Shown here piece by piece: positions 15,083 to 23,691 of a stretch of DNA of 64,000 nt (its first letter is position 1; every line of letters begins with the position of its first letter). The DNA lies in assembly GCF_014655295.1 (NCBI RefSeq), contig NZ_BNBI01000005.1:186001-250000 (forward strand), written 5' to 3'. Below the pieces are notes generated by a model. The model had not been told where the DNA came from, searched no databases, and was given only the letters and a program-made list of their open reading frames with translations. The DNA is from Streptomyces fumanus (GTDB taxonomy: Bacteria; Actinomycetota; Actinomycetes; Streptomycetales; Streptomycetaceae). The position numbers and the translations under genes are program-made.

Positions 15083-16210
15083 GTGAGCGGCACACCGACG
15101 AACGAGACGACCCCCCGTACGGACGAGATATCCGGTGCGGACGAGACACCTCGTACGGACGAAATATCCGGTACGGACGAGACACTTCGTACGGACGAGA
15201 CATCCGGTGCGGACGAAGCATCCGGTGCGGACGAGGCGACACCCGCGGGGACGCGGACGCGGGCGCAGGAGAAGACGGACCGGCACACCCGCGTCACCGT
15301 CCTCGTGGCCCTGGCGGCCAACCTGGTCATCGCCGTCGCCAAGGCGATCGGCGGGGTCCTGGCGGGCTCGCCCGCGCTGCTGTCGGAGGCGGCGCACTCC
15401 GTCGCCGACAGCCTCAACGAGGTCTTCCTCCTCGCCGCCCTGCGCCGCAGCCGGCGTCCCGCCGACCGCCGGCACCCCTTCGGCTACGGCAAGGAACGGT
15501 ACTTCTGGTCGCTCCTCGCGGCCGTCGGCATCTTCGTCATGGGCGGCTGCTTCTCCGTCTTCCAGGGCGTCGAGGCCCTCCGTAAGGGCGCCGAGGAGGA
15601 GCTGAGCGGCTACATCGCCGGCCTGATCGTGCTCGGCGTCGCCCTGCTCGCCGAGGGCGCCTCGCTGCTGCGCGCCCTGCACCAGGTGCGCCGGCAGGGC
15701 GGCGGCCTCGGCGACCCGGCGCTACGCACCGTCGTCGCCGAGGACGGCACCGCGGTGCTCGGCGTGACGCTCGCCATCATCGGCATGGCCCTGCACATGG
15801 TCACCGGCGACGTGGTGTGGGAGGCGTCCGCCTCGCTCGCCATCGGCGCCCTGCTCGGGTACGTAGCCTACCGGCTCGGCCGCGACGCCCGGGACCAGTT
15901 GATCGGGGAGGCCGCCGACCCCGAGGCCAGCGGCCGGATCCGGGAGCTGCTGCGGGCCCAGCCGGAGATCGACAGCGTGGAGGCCCTGTTCACCATGAAG
16001 ACCGGCCTGGACTCCACCCTGGTGGCGGCCCGCATCGACCTGGTGCCCGGCCTGGACAGCGAACGGGTCGAGGAGGTCGCCGTGCGCATCAAGCGGTCCA
16101 TCGCGCACACCGTCCCCGAGGCGGGGCAGATCTTCCTCGACGTGACCGACCGGCCGGCGCGGGAGGCAGCCGAAAGCCCCGCCGCGACGGGGGAACGCGG
16201 CGGGGCCTGA
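15083..16210 (+). CDS. Cation diffusion facilitator (CDF) transporter with repetitive acidic N-terminus
   Basis: 375 aa. The GTG at 15083 is the best start available; the Shine-Dalgarno is weak. Residues 12-53 are seven copies of an acidic hexapeptide (RTDEIS/GADETP type) encoded by 18-bp repeats. From about residue 68 there is a CDF module. TM segments are VLVALAANLVIAVAKAIGGVLAG, YFWSLLAAVGIFVMGGCFSV, YIAGLIVLGVALLAEGASLL, AVLGVTLAIIGMALHMV and LAIGALLGYVAYRLG. Metal residues are in SEAAHSVADSLNE (TM2) and EDGTAVLG (TM5). A cytoplasmic C-terminal domain includes SVEALFTMKTG. The family exports Zn2+, Co2+, Fe2+ or Mn2+. Metal specificity is not decided by the sequence. Confidence 0.88.
   Translation: MSGTPTNETTPRTDEISGADETPRTDEISGTDETLRTDETSGADEASGADEATPAGTRTRAQEKTDRHTRVTVLVALAANLVIAVAKAIGGVLAGSPALLSEAAHSVADSLNEVFLLAALRRSRRPADRRHPFGYGKERYFWSLLAAVGIFVMGGCFSVFQGVEALRKGAEEELSGYIAGLIVLGVALLAEGASLLRALHQVRRQGGGLGDPALRTVVAEDGTAVLGVTLAIIGMALHMVTGDVVWEASASLAIGALLGYVAYRLGRDARDQLIGEAADPEASGRIRELLRAQPEIDSVEALFTMKTGLDSTLVAARIDLVPGLDSERVEEVAVRIKRSIAHTVPEAGQIFLDVTDRPAREAAESPAATGERGGA
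15116..15241 (+). repeat. Seven in-frame 18-bp repeats encoding acidic hexapeptides
   Basis: Units start at 15116, 15134, 15152, 15170, 15188, 15206 and 15224. They alternate between CGTACGGACGAGATATCC-like and GGTGCGGACGAGACACCT-like forms, so a 36-bp higher-order period is visible. The repeat lies inside the CDF coding region (residues 12-53), where each unit gives x-(T/A)-D-E-x-x. Confidence 0.9.
16176..16206 (-). terminator. Intrinsic terminator of the Ddn-type gene, overlapping the CDF gene end
   Basis: A perfect 11-bp stem (GCCCCGCCGCG / CGCGGCGGGGC) is followed by TTTCGG on the minus strand. It lies about 70 nt past the stop of the leftward oxidoreductase gene and inside the last codons of the CDF gene. 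The loop holds GACGGGGGAA, as in 3489-3522. A second GC hairpin with an A7 loop lies at about 16240-16275. Confidence 0.65.
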
Positions 16211-16276
16211 AGCACGCCTGCCCCGGACCCGCCGGTTCATGCGCGCCCCGCGCGGAAAAAAACTCCCGCGCGGCGC

Positions 16277-16726
16277 TCAGCCCTCCTCGGAGGGCTCCAG
16301 GACGAAGACGGGGATCGCCCGGTCGGTCTTCTCCTGGTAGTCGGCGTACGGCGGGAAGGCCGCGACGGCCCGTTCCCACCACTCGGCCTTCTCCCGGCCG
16401 GTGACCTCACGGGCCGTCATGTCCCGCTTGACCGGCCCGTCCTGCAGCTCCACGTGCGGGTCGGCCTTGACGTTGTGGTACCAGACCGGGTGCTGCGGCG
16501 CTCCGCCGTAGGAGGCGACCACGGCGTACCGGCCCTCGTGCTCGACCCGCATCAGCGGCGTCTTGCGCAGCTTGCCGCTGCGGGCGCCCCGCGTGGTCAG
16601 CACGACCACCGGCAGCCCGGTGTCCCGGAGCGTGGTCCCCTCCGTGCCCCCGGAACTCTCGTACAGCTCCACCTGTTCGCGCACCCACCGCGTCGGGCTG
16701 GGTTCGTACTCGCCCTCAAGAGGCAT
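16277..16726 (-). CDS. Nitroreductase-family deazaflavin (F420)-dependent oxidoreductase (Ddn type)
   Basis: 149 aa, ATG at 16726 with AAAGGG about 10 nt upstream. The split beta-barrel of the Ddn/FDOR-A family is recognisable: [34 protein letters not shown], then [24 protein letters not shown] and a C-terminal [19 protein letters not shown]. In mycobacteria Ddn uses F420H2 to reduce quinones and nitroimidazole prodrugs. A menaquinone-reductase or detoxifying role is probable. It is convergent with the CDF gene and divergent from the P450. Confidence 0.88.
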   Translation of the reverse strand: MPLEGEYEPSPTRWVREQVELYESSGGTEGTTLRDTGLPVVVLTTRGARSGKLRKTPLMRVEHEGRYAVVASYGGAPQHPVWYHNVKADPHVELQDGPVKRDMTAREVTGREKAEWWERAVAAFPPYADYQEKTDRAIPVFVLEPSEEG

Positions 16727-17072
16727 GGCATCCGTACCCTTTCGTCGGTTTCCGCCGCGCACCGCCGTCCGGCACCGCGCGGCGCGGTAGTGATCCCTAC
16801 CCCGTCCGCCCGGTCCGCCGCACCGGCGGGGCTCCCGGTGCCCGACGGGAACCGGCGGACCGGTGCCGCCGCCGGACGGCCCGATCACGCCAGTCCCGCC
16901 CCCCGGCCACCGTGCCCCGCGCCCGTGAGCTGGTCCGTCCCGGTCCGCGGAGCGTCGAACTCCGGCCACTTCGCCACCGGCGGCGATCTGGCCGAACTTC
17001 ACGTCGCCACCTAGATGCCCTGGGCATCTAATGAAGATCGGCACGACGCACTTCTTCGTCTGCGAGGTCTTC
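16727..17072. other. 346-bp divergent region between Ddn-type gene and P450
   Basis: No convincing coding sequence is seen here. It contains an inverted repeat GGTAG (16786-16790) / CTACC (16797-16801) about 60-75 nt upstream of the Ddn-type start. Close to the P450 lies the 19-bp palindrome described separately. The middle (about 16810-16990) is very GC-rich and shows nothing recognisable. Confidence 0.6.
17012..17030. promoter_or_regulatory. 19-bp perfect palindrome upstream of the CYP105-type P450
   Basis: TAGATGCCC-T-GGGCATCTA has 9-bp arms and a single central T, ending 42 nt before the P450 ATG (17073). Its AT-containing ends could include the -10 region. This is the size and symmetry of a dimeric repressor site. 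No regulator gene is adjacent. Confidence 0.6.
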
Positions 17073-18272
17073 ATGACGGACACGACCACCACCGTCGCCT
17101 TCCCCCAGGACCGGACCTGTCCCTACCACCCGCCCACCGGCTACGACCCGCTGCGCGCCGCCCGGCCGCTGGCCCGCGTCACCCTCTACGACGGCCGCCG
17201 GGCCTGGCTGGTCACCGGCCACTCGGCCGCCCGCCGCCTCCTCGCCGACCAGCGGCTGTCCACCGACCGCACCCGCGACGGCTTCCCCGTCACCGCGCCC
17301 CGCCTCGTGGTACCGCCGGACCGCCGCGGCGCCGCCCTGCTCGGCGTCGACGACCCCGAGCACCGGACCCAGCGCCGGATGGTGCTGCCCGAGTTCACCC
17401 TCAAGCGGGCCGTCGCGCTGCGCCCCGAGATCCAGCGGATCGTGGACGAACACCTCGACGCCATGATCGCCCAGGGGCCGCCCGCCGACCTGGTGAGCGC
17501 CTTCGCGCTGCCCGTCCCCTCGATGGTGATCTGCGCCCTGCTCGGCGTCCCCTACGCCGACCACGAGTTCTTCCAGGAGCAGTCCCGCACGCTGCTGCGC
17601 GGCCCGGCCGCCGCCGACGTGTACCGGGCCCGCGACCGGCTGGAGGAGTACCTCGGCGGGCTCATCGACCGCAAGGTCGACGAACCCGGTACGGGACTCC
17701 TCGACGAACTGGTGCGCGGCCCCCTCGCCGAGGGCGCGACCGACCGCGCCGAACTGGTCTCGCTGGCGCTGATCCTGCTGGTCGCGGGCCACGAGACCAC
17801 CGCCAACATGATCTCGCTGGGCACCTACACCCTGCTGCGGCACCCCGACCGGCTGGCCGAGCTCCGCGCCGACCCCGGTCTGCTGCCCGAAGCGGTGGAG
17901 GAGCTGATGCGGACCCTGTCCATCGCCGACGGGCTGCTGCGGCTGGCCACCGAGGACATCGAGATCGACGGGCAGACCATCCGGGCCGGCGAGGGCGTCG
18001 TCTTCGCCACCTCCGTGATCAACCGCGACGCGGCCGTCTACCCCGAACCCGACACCCTGGACTTCCACCGCCCCGCCCGCCACCACGTCGCGTTCGGCTT
18101 CGGCATCCACCAGTGCCTCGGCCAGAACCTGGCCCGCGCCGAGATGGAGATCGCCCTCGGCACCCTCATCGCCCGGCTGCCGGGGCTGCGCCTGGCCGCA
18201 CCGGCCGAGGAGATCCCCTTCAAACCCGGCGACACGATCCAGGGGATGCTGGAACTCCCGGTGGCCTGGTAG
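17073..18272 (+). CDS. Cytochrome P450, CYP105 (CYP105D-like)
   Basis: 399 aa from the ATG at 17073 with GAGG 5 nt upstream; an in-frame ATG 42 nt earlier sits on the palindrome. I-helix oxygen-binding motif AGHETTAN (residues 238-245) and heme-ligand loop [11 protein letters not shown] with Cys348. The N-terminus ([19 protein letters not shown]) and the [16 protein letters not shown] segment match what I remember of the CYP105D group (S. coelicolor CYP105D5, S. griseus SoyC). Those enzymes oxidise varied hydrophobic xenobiotics and fatty acids. A dedicated ferredoxin follows after 12 bp. The native substrate is not known. Confidence 0.92.
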   Translation: MTDTTTTVAFPQDRTCPYHPPTGYDPLRAARPLARVTLYDGRRAWLVTGHSAARRLLADQRLSTDRTRDGFPVTAPRLVVPPDRRGAALLGVDDPEHRTQRRMVLPEFTLKRAVALRPEIQRIVDEHLDAMIAQGPPADLVSAFALPVPSMVICALLGVPYADHEFFQEQSRTLLRGPAAADVYRARDRLEEYLGGLIDRKVDEPGTGLLDELVRGPLAEGATDRAELVSLALILLVAGHETTANMISLGTYTLLRHPDRLAELRADPGLLPEAVEELMRTLSIADGLLRLATEDIEIDGQTIRAGEGVVFATSVINRDAAVYPEPDTLDFHRPARHHVAFGFGIHQCLGQNLARAEMEIALGTLIARLPGLRLAAPAEEIPFKPGDTIQGMLELPVAW

Positions 18273-18284
18273 GAGGCTCCGCAC

Positions 18285-18473
18285 ATGCGTATCGACATCG
18301 ACAAGGACGCCTGCATCGGCGCCGGCCAGTGCGCCCTGACCGCCCCCGACGTGTTCACCCAGGACGACGACGGCTACAGCACCCTCCTGCCGGGCCGCGA
18401 GGACGGCGCCGGCAGCCCCCTGGTCCGCGAGGCGGCCCGGGCCTGCCCGGTGAGCGCCATCACCGTCTCCTGA
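18285..18473 (+). CDS. 3Fe-4S ferredoxin, P450 redox partner (SoyB-like)
   Basis: 62 aa, ATG at 18285 with AGGAGG upstream. Cys10, Cys16 and Cys54 are the three ligands; the position of a fourth 4Fe-4S cysteine is alanine (IGAGQCALTAP), so a 3Fe-4S cluster is expected. This small ferredoxin type passes electrons from a ferredoxin reductase to CYP105 enzymes. The 12-bp spacing behind the P450 indicates one operon. No reductase gene is nearby, so a reductase encoded elsewhere must serve it. Confidence 0.93.
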   Translation: MRIDIDKDACIGAGQCALTAPDVFTQDDDGYSTLLPGREDGAGSPLVREAARACPVSAITVS

Positions 18474-18481
18474 AGCGTCGC

Positions 18482-18515
18482 CCGACGGTGCGTCCTAGCC
18501 GCAGCGGACCGTCGG
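18482..18515. terminator. Inverted repeat between ferredoxin gene and convergent secreted-protein gene
   Basis: CCGACGGT (18482-18489) and ACCGTCGG (18508-18515) form a perfect 8-bp stem over an 18-nt loop in the 21-bp convergent gap and the adjoining 3' codons. It could terminate in both directions; there is no U-tract. Confidence 0.4.
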
Positions 18516-19352
18516 ACCCGGCAGCATGCCGCCGGTCACCTCCTGGCCGCGGGGCAGCCAGTAGCCCAGCCTGGAGACGACCGTGGAGCAGGCCGGGCCC
18601 AGGGTGACGCGCACCCGGACGGTGGCCGGGCGGCCCGGCCGCAGGCCGGTGAGCGCGCAGTCGAGGGCGTGCCGCAGCCGGGTCCCGGCGGGGCCGCCGC
18701 CGGTGACCGGGCTGACGCAGCGGGCGTCGTCGGTGGCCAGCCGCACCCCGGTCCGCTCCTCGCCGATCAGACCGAGCCGGGCGCTGCCGTCGCCGGCCGC
18801 GCTGTCCTGGTGGACGGTGTAGGTGAGCGTCGTGCCGGTGCCGGGGCGCAGGGCGGTGCGGTCGACCTCGACGCGATGGGTGGGGGCGGGCCTGGGGGTG
18901 CGCAACGTGAGGGAGGCGCGGACCGTGCCCCGCAGGTCGACGCCCTCCGGCGCGGACCGGGCACGCACCTCGGCCGTGATGGTGTACGTCCCCGGGCCCG
19001 GGTAGACGGCGTCCGCGCCGGGCAGGGCGCCCGAGGCGACGGTCCGCCCGGCGCGGCGGGCGGTCCAGGTGCCGGAGGTCAGACAGGCGTACCGGGCGGC
19101 CGTCCCCGGCACCCGGCAGGTCGCGGGCGCGGACACCGACAGTCCGCGGGGGCCGCCGCCCGCGCAGAGCAGGACCGCGGCCCGCTGCCCGCCCGCCCCG
19201 CGAAGGGTTCCGGCCGGGGCGCACAGCGTCGACGCCGCCTCGGCCGCCGGGTCCGGCGCGGGACCCGGCCGGCCCCACGCGGGCGGCACCAGGGCCAGAC
19301 AGACCAGGGCCGCGCCGGTCAGGATCGGGACGCTTCTGGGACGGCTCGGCAC
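18495..19352 (-). CDS. Secreted hypothetical protein
   Basis: 285 aa from a GTG at 19352 with GGGAGGAAAGC immediately upstream, which decides the start. Basic residues (SRPRS), a hydrophobic stretch (ILTGAALVCLALVPP) and the small-residue end AWG make a signal peptide of about 27 residues. The mature part has beta-rich segments (GTYTITAEVRARS, TLTYTVHQDSAAGDGSARLGLIG, RPATVRVRVTLG) and several cysteines, resembling tandem Ig-like/DUF11-like beta domains. I do not recognise a defined family. It is divergent from the aldo/keto reductase. Confidence 0.7.
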   Translation of the reverse strand: MPSRPRSVPILTGAALVCLALVPPAWGRPGPAPDPAAEAASTLCAPAGTLRGAGGQRAAVLLCAGGGPRGLSVSAPATCRVPGTAARYACLTSGTWTARRAGRTVASGALPGADAVYPGPGTYTITAEVRARSAPEGVDLRGTVRASLTLRTPRPAPTHRVEVDRTALRPGTGTTLTYTVHQDSAAGDGSARLGLIGEERTGVRLATDDARCVSPVTGGGPAGTRLRHALDCALTGLRPGRPATVRVRVTLGPACSTVVSRLGYWLPRGQEVTGGMLPGPTVRCG

Positions 19353-19539
19353 GCTTTCCTCCCGGGACGGCACGACCGGCCGGACGCCGGACGTCTGCGC
19401 CGAGCATGCGGCAGCGCCCCGGAGTCCCGGCCGCTCCCACGCCGGGCCGTCACCTGGGGGCAGCAACCCGCCCGCGCCCCGGACGCACCCCGGCACGTAC
19501 CCTCCCCCTGTCACCCCACCGACCGCAGGAGCAGCGACG

Positions 19540-20508
19540 ATGCAGTACGTGAAGCTCGGCACGACCGGCCTGGACGTGTCCCGGATCTGTCTGGGCTGTA
19601 TGACCTACGGGGTCCCCGACCGCGGTACGCACGAGTGGACCCTGGACGAGGAGGCGTCCCGGCCGCTGATCCGGCAGGCGCTGGAGGCGGGCGTCACCTT
19701 CTTCGACACGGCCAACGTCTACTCCGACGGCACCAGCGAGGAGATCGTCGGCCGGGCCCTGGCCGACTTCGCCCGCCGGGACGAGATCGTCCTCGCCACC
19801 AAGGTGCACGGCCGGATGCGGCCCGGCCCCAACGGCGCCGGCCTCTCCCGCAAGGCGATCATGACCGAGATCGACCACAGCCTGCGCCGCCTGGGCACCG
19901 ACTACGTGGACCTCTACCAGATCCACCGCTTCGACCCGGACACCCCGGTCGAGGAGACGATGGAGGCCCTGCACGACCTGGTGAAGGCCGGCAAGGTGCG
20001 CTACCTCGGGGCGAGTTCGATGTACGCCTGGCAGTTCGCCAAGCTGCAGCACGCCGCCGAGCGGCACGGCTGGACCCGGTTCGTGTCCATGCAGAACCAC
20101 TACAACCTGCTGTACCGCGAGGAGGAGCGCGAGATGCTGCCGCTCTGCGCGGACCAGGGCGTCGGCGTCCTGCCGTGGAGCCCGCTGGCCCGGGGCCGCC
20201 TCACCCGGGACTGGGGGACCAGCACCCGGCGCAGCAGCACCGACGCCTTCGGCAGCACCCTCTACCAGGAGGGCGACCGCGCCATCGTGGAGGCCGTCAC
20301 CCGCATCGCCGGCGAGCGCGGTGTGCCGCGTGCCCAGGTGGCGCTGGCCTGGCTGCTGCACCGGGACACGGTGACCGCGCCGATCGTCGGCGCCGCCCGG
20401 CCGGGGCACCTCGACGACGCGGTGGCGGCCGTCGGACTGCGGCTGACCGACAAGGAGATCGAGGAACTGGAGCGGCCCTACACCCCGCGCCCCGTCTCCG
20501 GTCACTGA
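19540..20508 (+). CDS. Aldo/keto reductase
   Basis: 322 aa, ATG at 19540 with AGGAG 8 nt upstream. TIM-barrel AKR signatures: catalytic Asp and Tyr in FFDTANVYSDG, Lys in LATKVHGR and His in YQIHRFDPDTP. NADPH site near the C-terminus (IVGAARPGHLDDAVAAVGL). The N-terminus YVKLGTTGLDVSRICLGCMTYG is typical of the YajO/AKR11-13-like group. It should reduce aldehydes or ketones with NADPH; the substrate is unknown. It ends 10 bp from the convergent lipoprotein gene. Confidence 0.9.
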   Translation: MQYVKLGTTGLDVSRICLGCMTYGVPDRGTHEWTLDEEASRPLIRQALEAGVTFFDTANVYSDGTSEEIVGRALADFARRDEIVLATKVHGRMRPGPNGAGLSRKAIMTEIDHSLRRLGTDYVDLYQIHRFDPDTPVEETMEALHDLVKAGKVRYLGASSMYAWQFAKLQHAAERHGWTRFVSMQNHYNLLYREEEREMLPLCADQGVGVLPWSPLARGRLTRDWGTSTRRSSTDAFGSTLYQEGDRAIVEAVTRIAGERGVPRAQVALAWLLHRDTVTAPIVGAARPGHLDDAVAAVGLRLTDKEIEELERPYTPRPVSGH

Positions 20509-20518
20509 GCCGGCCGGG

Positions 20519-21202
20519 TCAGGGGCCCTCGCCGGGGGAGAGGACGGTGACCGAGACCGCCGACCGGTCGCCGCCGCTCACCGGTACCTCCCCGGCCGTC
20601 CACGCCACCTTCAGGGGGTGTCGTTCGTCGGGCGGGGTGACGAGCAGTGTCGCGGGGTCGGCGGTGCGGGCGCCGCTGATCCCGGGGTCGGCGAAGGACA
20701 GCGCGGCCCACGCGCTCGCGCCGGGGACCAGCCGCACCGTCTCCGGTGAGGCGGGGGTGCGCTTCGGGTCGGGGCCGAGCTGCCGCCCGGCGGCGTCGGT
20801 GAACGCCAGGCCCGGATAGCCGTACAGGGTGCAGGTGTGCGACGAGATGTTGGTCAGCACCACCGGGAAGTTGCGCTGTCCGGCGCCGGGGTCCATCCGG
20901 CCGACCGAGGCGCGCAGCGCGGAGGTGTGGCACCGGCCGTCGGCGCGGGCGGAGGCCGACGCGGACCCGGCCGTGTCGCTGGGGGTCCCGGCCGTGTCAC
21001 GCGGTGTCCCCGTGCTGTCCGCCGGGGCGGGAGACCGGCCGGTGGCGGGGGAGGTGGTGCGGGTAGGGGCGGCCGGGGAGGGGCGGGTGGCGGTCGTCGC
21101 GGTGCCGCCGCCACCGTCGCCGCACGCGGTCAGGGCGGAGAGCAGCGCGATCGCGCTCGCCAGCAGTGCGGTCCGGCGGACGGCCGGGGATGTGTACGCC
21201 AT
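20519..21202 (-). CDS. DUF4232 lipoprotein
   Basis: 227 aa, ATG at 21202 with GGAGGG upstream. A lipoprotein signal peptide ends in the lipobox LTAC (Cys27), giving an anchored extracellular protein. A Ser/Thr/Pro/Ala-rich linker (about 30-90) leads to the DUF4232 domain. Visible parts of the domain are CHTSALRASVGRMDPGAGQ, VLTNISSHTCTLYGYPGLAF, LVPGASAWAALSF and the final strand VPVSGGDRSAVSVTVLSP. A conserved disulphide is likely (CHTS with HTCTLYGYPG). Streptomycetes carry many such proteins; function unknown. It is downstream of the PAS-PP2C gene. Confidence 0.85.
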   Translation of the reverse strand: MAYTSPAVRRTALLASAIALLSALTACGDGGGGTATTATRPSPAAPTRTTSPATGRSPAPADSTGTPRDTAGTPSDTAGSASASARADGRCHTSALRASVGRMDPGAGQRNFPVVLTNISSHTCTLYGYPGLAFTDAAGRQLGPDPKRTPASPETVRLVPGASAWAALSFADPGISGARTADPATLLVTPPDERHPLKVAWTAGEVPVSGGDRSAVSVTVLSPGEGP

Positions 21203-21312
21203 GGCTGCCTCACCCTCCTGGGAGTCTCTCGCGCACGGCCTGTCCGTCCGGGTGTCCGCTCCGCCCCCGCCGGAAACCGGCGCACGGGGGCGCACCGGCC
21301 CCGCGCACCGGC

Positions 21313-23691
21313 TCACTCCTCCTCCAGCAGCCCCAGTTCCGCCCAGATCGTCTTGCCCTCGGTGGTGTGCCGGCTGCCCCAGCGCTGGGTGAGCTGGGCG
21401 ACCAGCAGCAGTCCGCGTCCGCCCTCGTCCCAGGTCTTGGCGCGGCGCAGGTGCGGGGCGGTGTGGTTGGTGTCGGAGACCTCGCAGATCAGCGTGGTCG
21501 CGTCGTGGATCAGCCGGAGCCGGATCGGCGGGGCGCCGTACCGGATGGCGTTGGTGACCAGCTCGCTCACCACCAGTTCCACGGTGAACGACGCCTCCAG
21601 CAGCGCCCAGGCGGACAACTGGTCCAGGACCTGCTTGCGGATGGGCGCGACCAGCGCCGGGTCGGCGGGGACGTCCCAGGTCGCCACCCGGGACGGGGGC
21701 AGCCCGCGGGTGCGGGCCAGCAGCAGCGCCACGTCGTCGGCGGCACCGCCCGGCGGCAGCAGGGTGTGCAGCACCCGGTCGCAGGTCTCCTCCAGGGAAC
21801 CGGCGGGTCTGGCCAGCGCCTCGCAGAGCAGCCGGTGCCCGGCGTCCACGTCCCGGTCGCGGCTCTCGACCAGTCCGTCGGTGTAGAACGCCAGCACGGT
21901 GCCCTCGCCCAGTTCGAACTCGGTCGACTCGAAGGGCAGCCCGCCCAGGCCCAGCGGCGGCCCCGAGGGCAGCGGGACATGGCGGGGCGGCCCGTCCGGC
22001 GGGACCAGGACCGGCGGCGGATGGCCGGCCCGGGCCACGGTGCAGCGCCGGGACACCGGGTCGTACACCGCGTACAGGCAGGTGGCGCCGACCTCGCCGG
22101 TGCCGTCGCCGCCGGACTCGTCGGACAGCCGCAGCACCAGGTCGTCGAGGTGGGTGAGGAGTTCGTCGGGGGCCAGGTCGATGTCGGCGAGGGTGCGGAC
22201 GGCGGTGCGCAGCCGGCCCATGGTGGCCGACGCCTGGATGCCGTGGCCGACGACGTCGCCGACGACCATGGCGACCCGCATCCCGGAGAGCGGGATGACG
22301 TCGAACCAGTCGCCGCCCACCCCGGAGCGGGCGGCCGGCAGATAGCGGGAGGCGGCCTGCACCGCGGCGGTGGGCGGCAGCGAGCGCGGCAGCAGGCTGC
22401 GCTGGAGGGTGAGGGTGGTCTCGCGCTCGCGGGAGTAGCGGCGGGCGTTGTCGATGCAGACGGCGGCGCGGGCGGTGACGTCCTCGGCCAGCAGCACGTC
22501 GTCGTGGGTGAACGGCTCGGGCCGCTGGTAGCGGGTGAAGACGGCGACCCCGAGGGTGGTGCCGCGGGCCTGGAGGGGGACGGACAGCGTGGCGTGCACG
22601 CCCAGTTCCCGCACCCGCCGGAAGCGGGCCTCGTCCCAGGCCCGGAACCGGTCGGCGTCCTCCCCGGTGGGCATGGCGGCGACGATGGAGCGGCCGGTGG
22701 CCAGGGAGTCGGCCTGCGGGGAGCCGACCGGGTAGAGGTCGGTCTGGCCCGGCCGGGCCAGCGCCTCCGGACAGCCCGGGGTGATCGACTGGTGGGCGGC
22801 CCGGCGCAGCGTCACCGGCGGCGCGGGCGGCCCGGCGTGCTCGGCGCCGGGCTCCCGGGCGTCGAGCAGGTCGACGCTGACGAAGTCGGCGAGCGCCGGG
22901 ACGCAGACGTCGGCCAGCTCCTGGGCGGTGCGGGTGACGTCGAGGGTGGTGCCGATGCGCACGCTGGCCTCGTTGACCAGCAGCAGCCGCTCGCGGGCGA
23001 GGTGCTGCTCGGTGAAGTCGTGGGCGCTGACGCAGACGCCCCGGATCCGGCCCTCGGGGTCGGTCAGCGGGGCGATCCGGGCCAGCCACGCGTGGGCGCG
23101 GATCTCCCCGGCGGCCTTCAGATGGGCGTGCATGTCGTACCCGCGGCCGGTGGTCAGCACGCGCCGCATGTGGTTCTCGAACTCCGCGGTCTGCGGCTCG
23201 CCGTCGAGGTCGGTGGGGCGCAGGCCGCGGATGCGCGCGGGCGGCATCTCCATCAGGGCGGCCATGGCGTCGTTGACGCCGTGCAGCCGCAGTCCCTCGT
23301 CGTAGATCATCATGGCGCAGGGGGACTGGGTCAGAGCCGCGCGGAACAGCGGGTCGTCGGTCTGGACCGTACCGACCTCCACCGGGGCGGCCGCCAGGTA
23401 GAGCGGCGGGCCGTCGGCGGGCAGGCGGCGGTGGGCCTGCACCCAGACCGACAGGACCCGGCCGTCCCGGTGCCGCAGGGCCAGGGTGCCGCCCCAGCGG
23501 TCGCCGCCGAAGTCCACGAGCGCGCCCTCGGCGCGGCAGGCCAGCAGACCGGCCACGGGCCGGCCCACGACCTCGGCCGCGGGGTGCCCCAGCAGCCGGC
23601 GCGCGCCCTCGTTCCACCTCAGGACCCTGCCGGTGTCGTCGATGACGGCCCGGGCCGTGACGGCATCGTCGAACCGATTGACCGGACTCAT
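21313..23691 (-). CDS. PAS-PAS-GAF-SpoIIE phosphatase-HATPase sensor protein
   Basis: 792 aa, ATG at 23691 with GGAG 8 nt upstream. Order: PAS (about 10-110), second PAS (115-245, ending in a QHLARERLLLVNEAS linker), GAF (250-425), PP2C/SpoIIE phosphatase (about 430-655; GGDWFDVIPL, MVVGDVVGHG, TDGLVES, DDVALLL), then an anti-sigma-kinase-type ATPase (665-790; VSELVTNAIRYG, GGRGLLLV). The PP2C part should dephosphorylate a STAS antagonist, and the ATPase part could phosphorylate one, so switch and kinase are fused. No membrane segments; signals are sensed in the cytoplasm. It is divergent from the GH2 gene. Confidence 0.9.
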   Translation of the reverse strand: MSPVNRFDDAVTARAVIDDTGRVLRWNEGARRLLGHPAAEVVGRPVAGLLACRAEGALVDFGGDRWGGTLALRHRDGRVLSVWVQAHRRLPADGPPLYLAAAPVEVGTVQTDDPLFRAALTQSPCAMMIYDEGLRLHGVNDAMAALMEMPPARIRGLRPTDLDGEPQTAEFENHMRRVLTTGRGYDMHAHLKAAGEIRAHAWLARIAPLTDPEGRIRGVCVSAHDFTEQHLARERLLLVNEASVRIGTTLDVTRTAQELADVCVPALADFVSVDLLDAREPGAEHAGPPAPPVTLRRAAHQSITPGCPEALARPGQTDLYPVGSPQADSLATGRSIVAAMPTGEDADRFRAWDEARFRRVRELGVHATLSVPLQARGTTLGVAVFTRYQRPEPFTHDDVLLAEDVTARAAVCIDNARRYSRERETTLTLQRSLLPRSLPPTAAVQAASRYLPAARSGVGGDWFDVIPLSGMRVAMVVGDVVGHGIQASATMGRLRTAVRTLADIDLAPDELLTHLDDLVLRLSDESGGDGTGEVGATCLYAVYDPVSRRCTVARAGHPPPVLVPPDGPPRHVPLPSGPPLGLGGLPFESTEFELGEGTVLAFYTDGLVESRDRDVDAGHRLLCEALARPAGSLEETCDRVLHTLLPPGGAADDVALLLARTRGLPPSRVATWDVPADPALVAPIRKQVLDQLSAWALLEASFTVELVVSELVTNAIRYGAPPIRLRLIHDATTLICEVSDTNHTAPHLRRAKTWDEGGRGLLLVAQLTQRWGSRHTTEGKTIWAELGLLEEE

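Noticed and set aside
15116..15241. Possible CRISPR or regulatory iterons
   Set aside because: The units are in frame, directly adjacent and encode a regular acidic peptide, which explains them.
16240..16275. GC hairpin with A7 loop as a separate terminator or RNA gene
   Set aside because: The stem has a bulge and no U-tract outside it; left as part of the terminator area of the convergent genes.
17031..17072. Upstream ATG (17031) for the P450
   Set aside because: It abuts the palindrome with no ribosome-binding site; the MTDTTTT start at 17073 agrees with the CYP105D family as I remember it.
20519..23617. Long minus-strand frame continuing from the DUF4232 lipoprotein into the PP2C gene
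   Set aside because: Only the part from 21202 downstream has a signal peptide, lipobox and ribosome-binding site; the rest is an out-of-frame shadow of the phosphatase gene.
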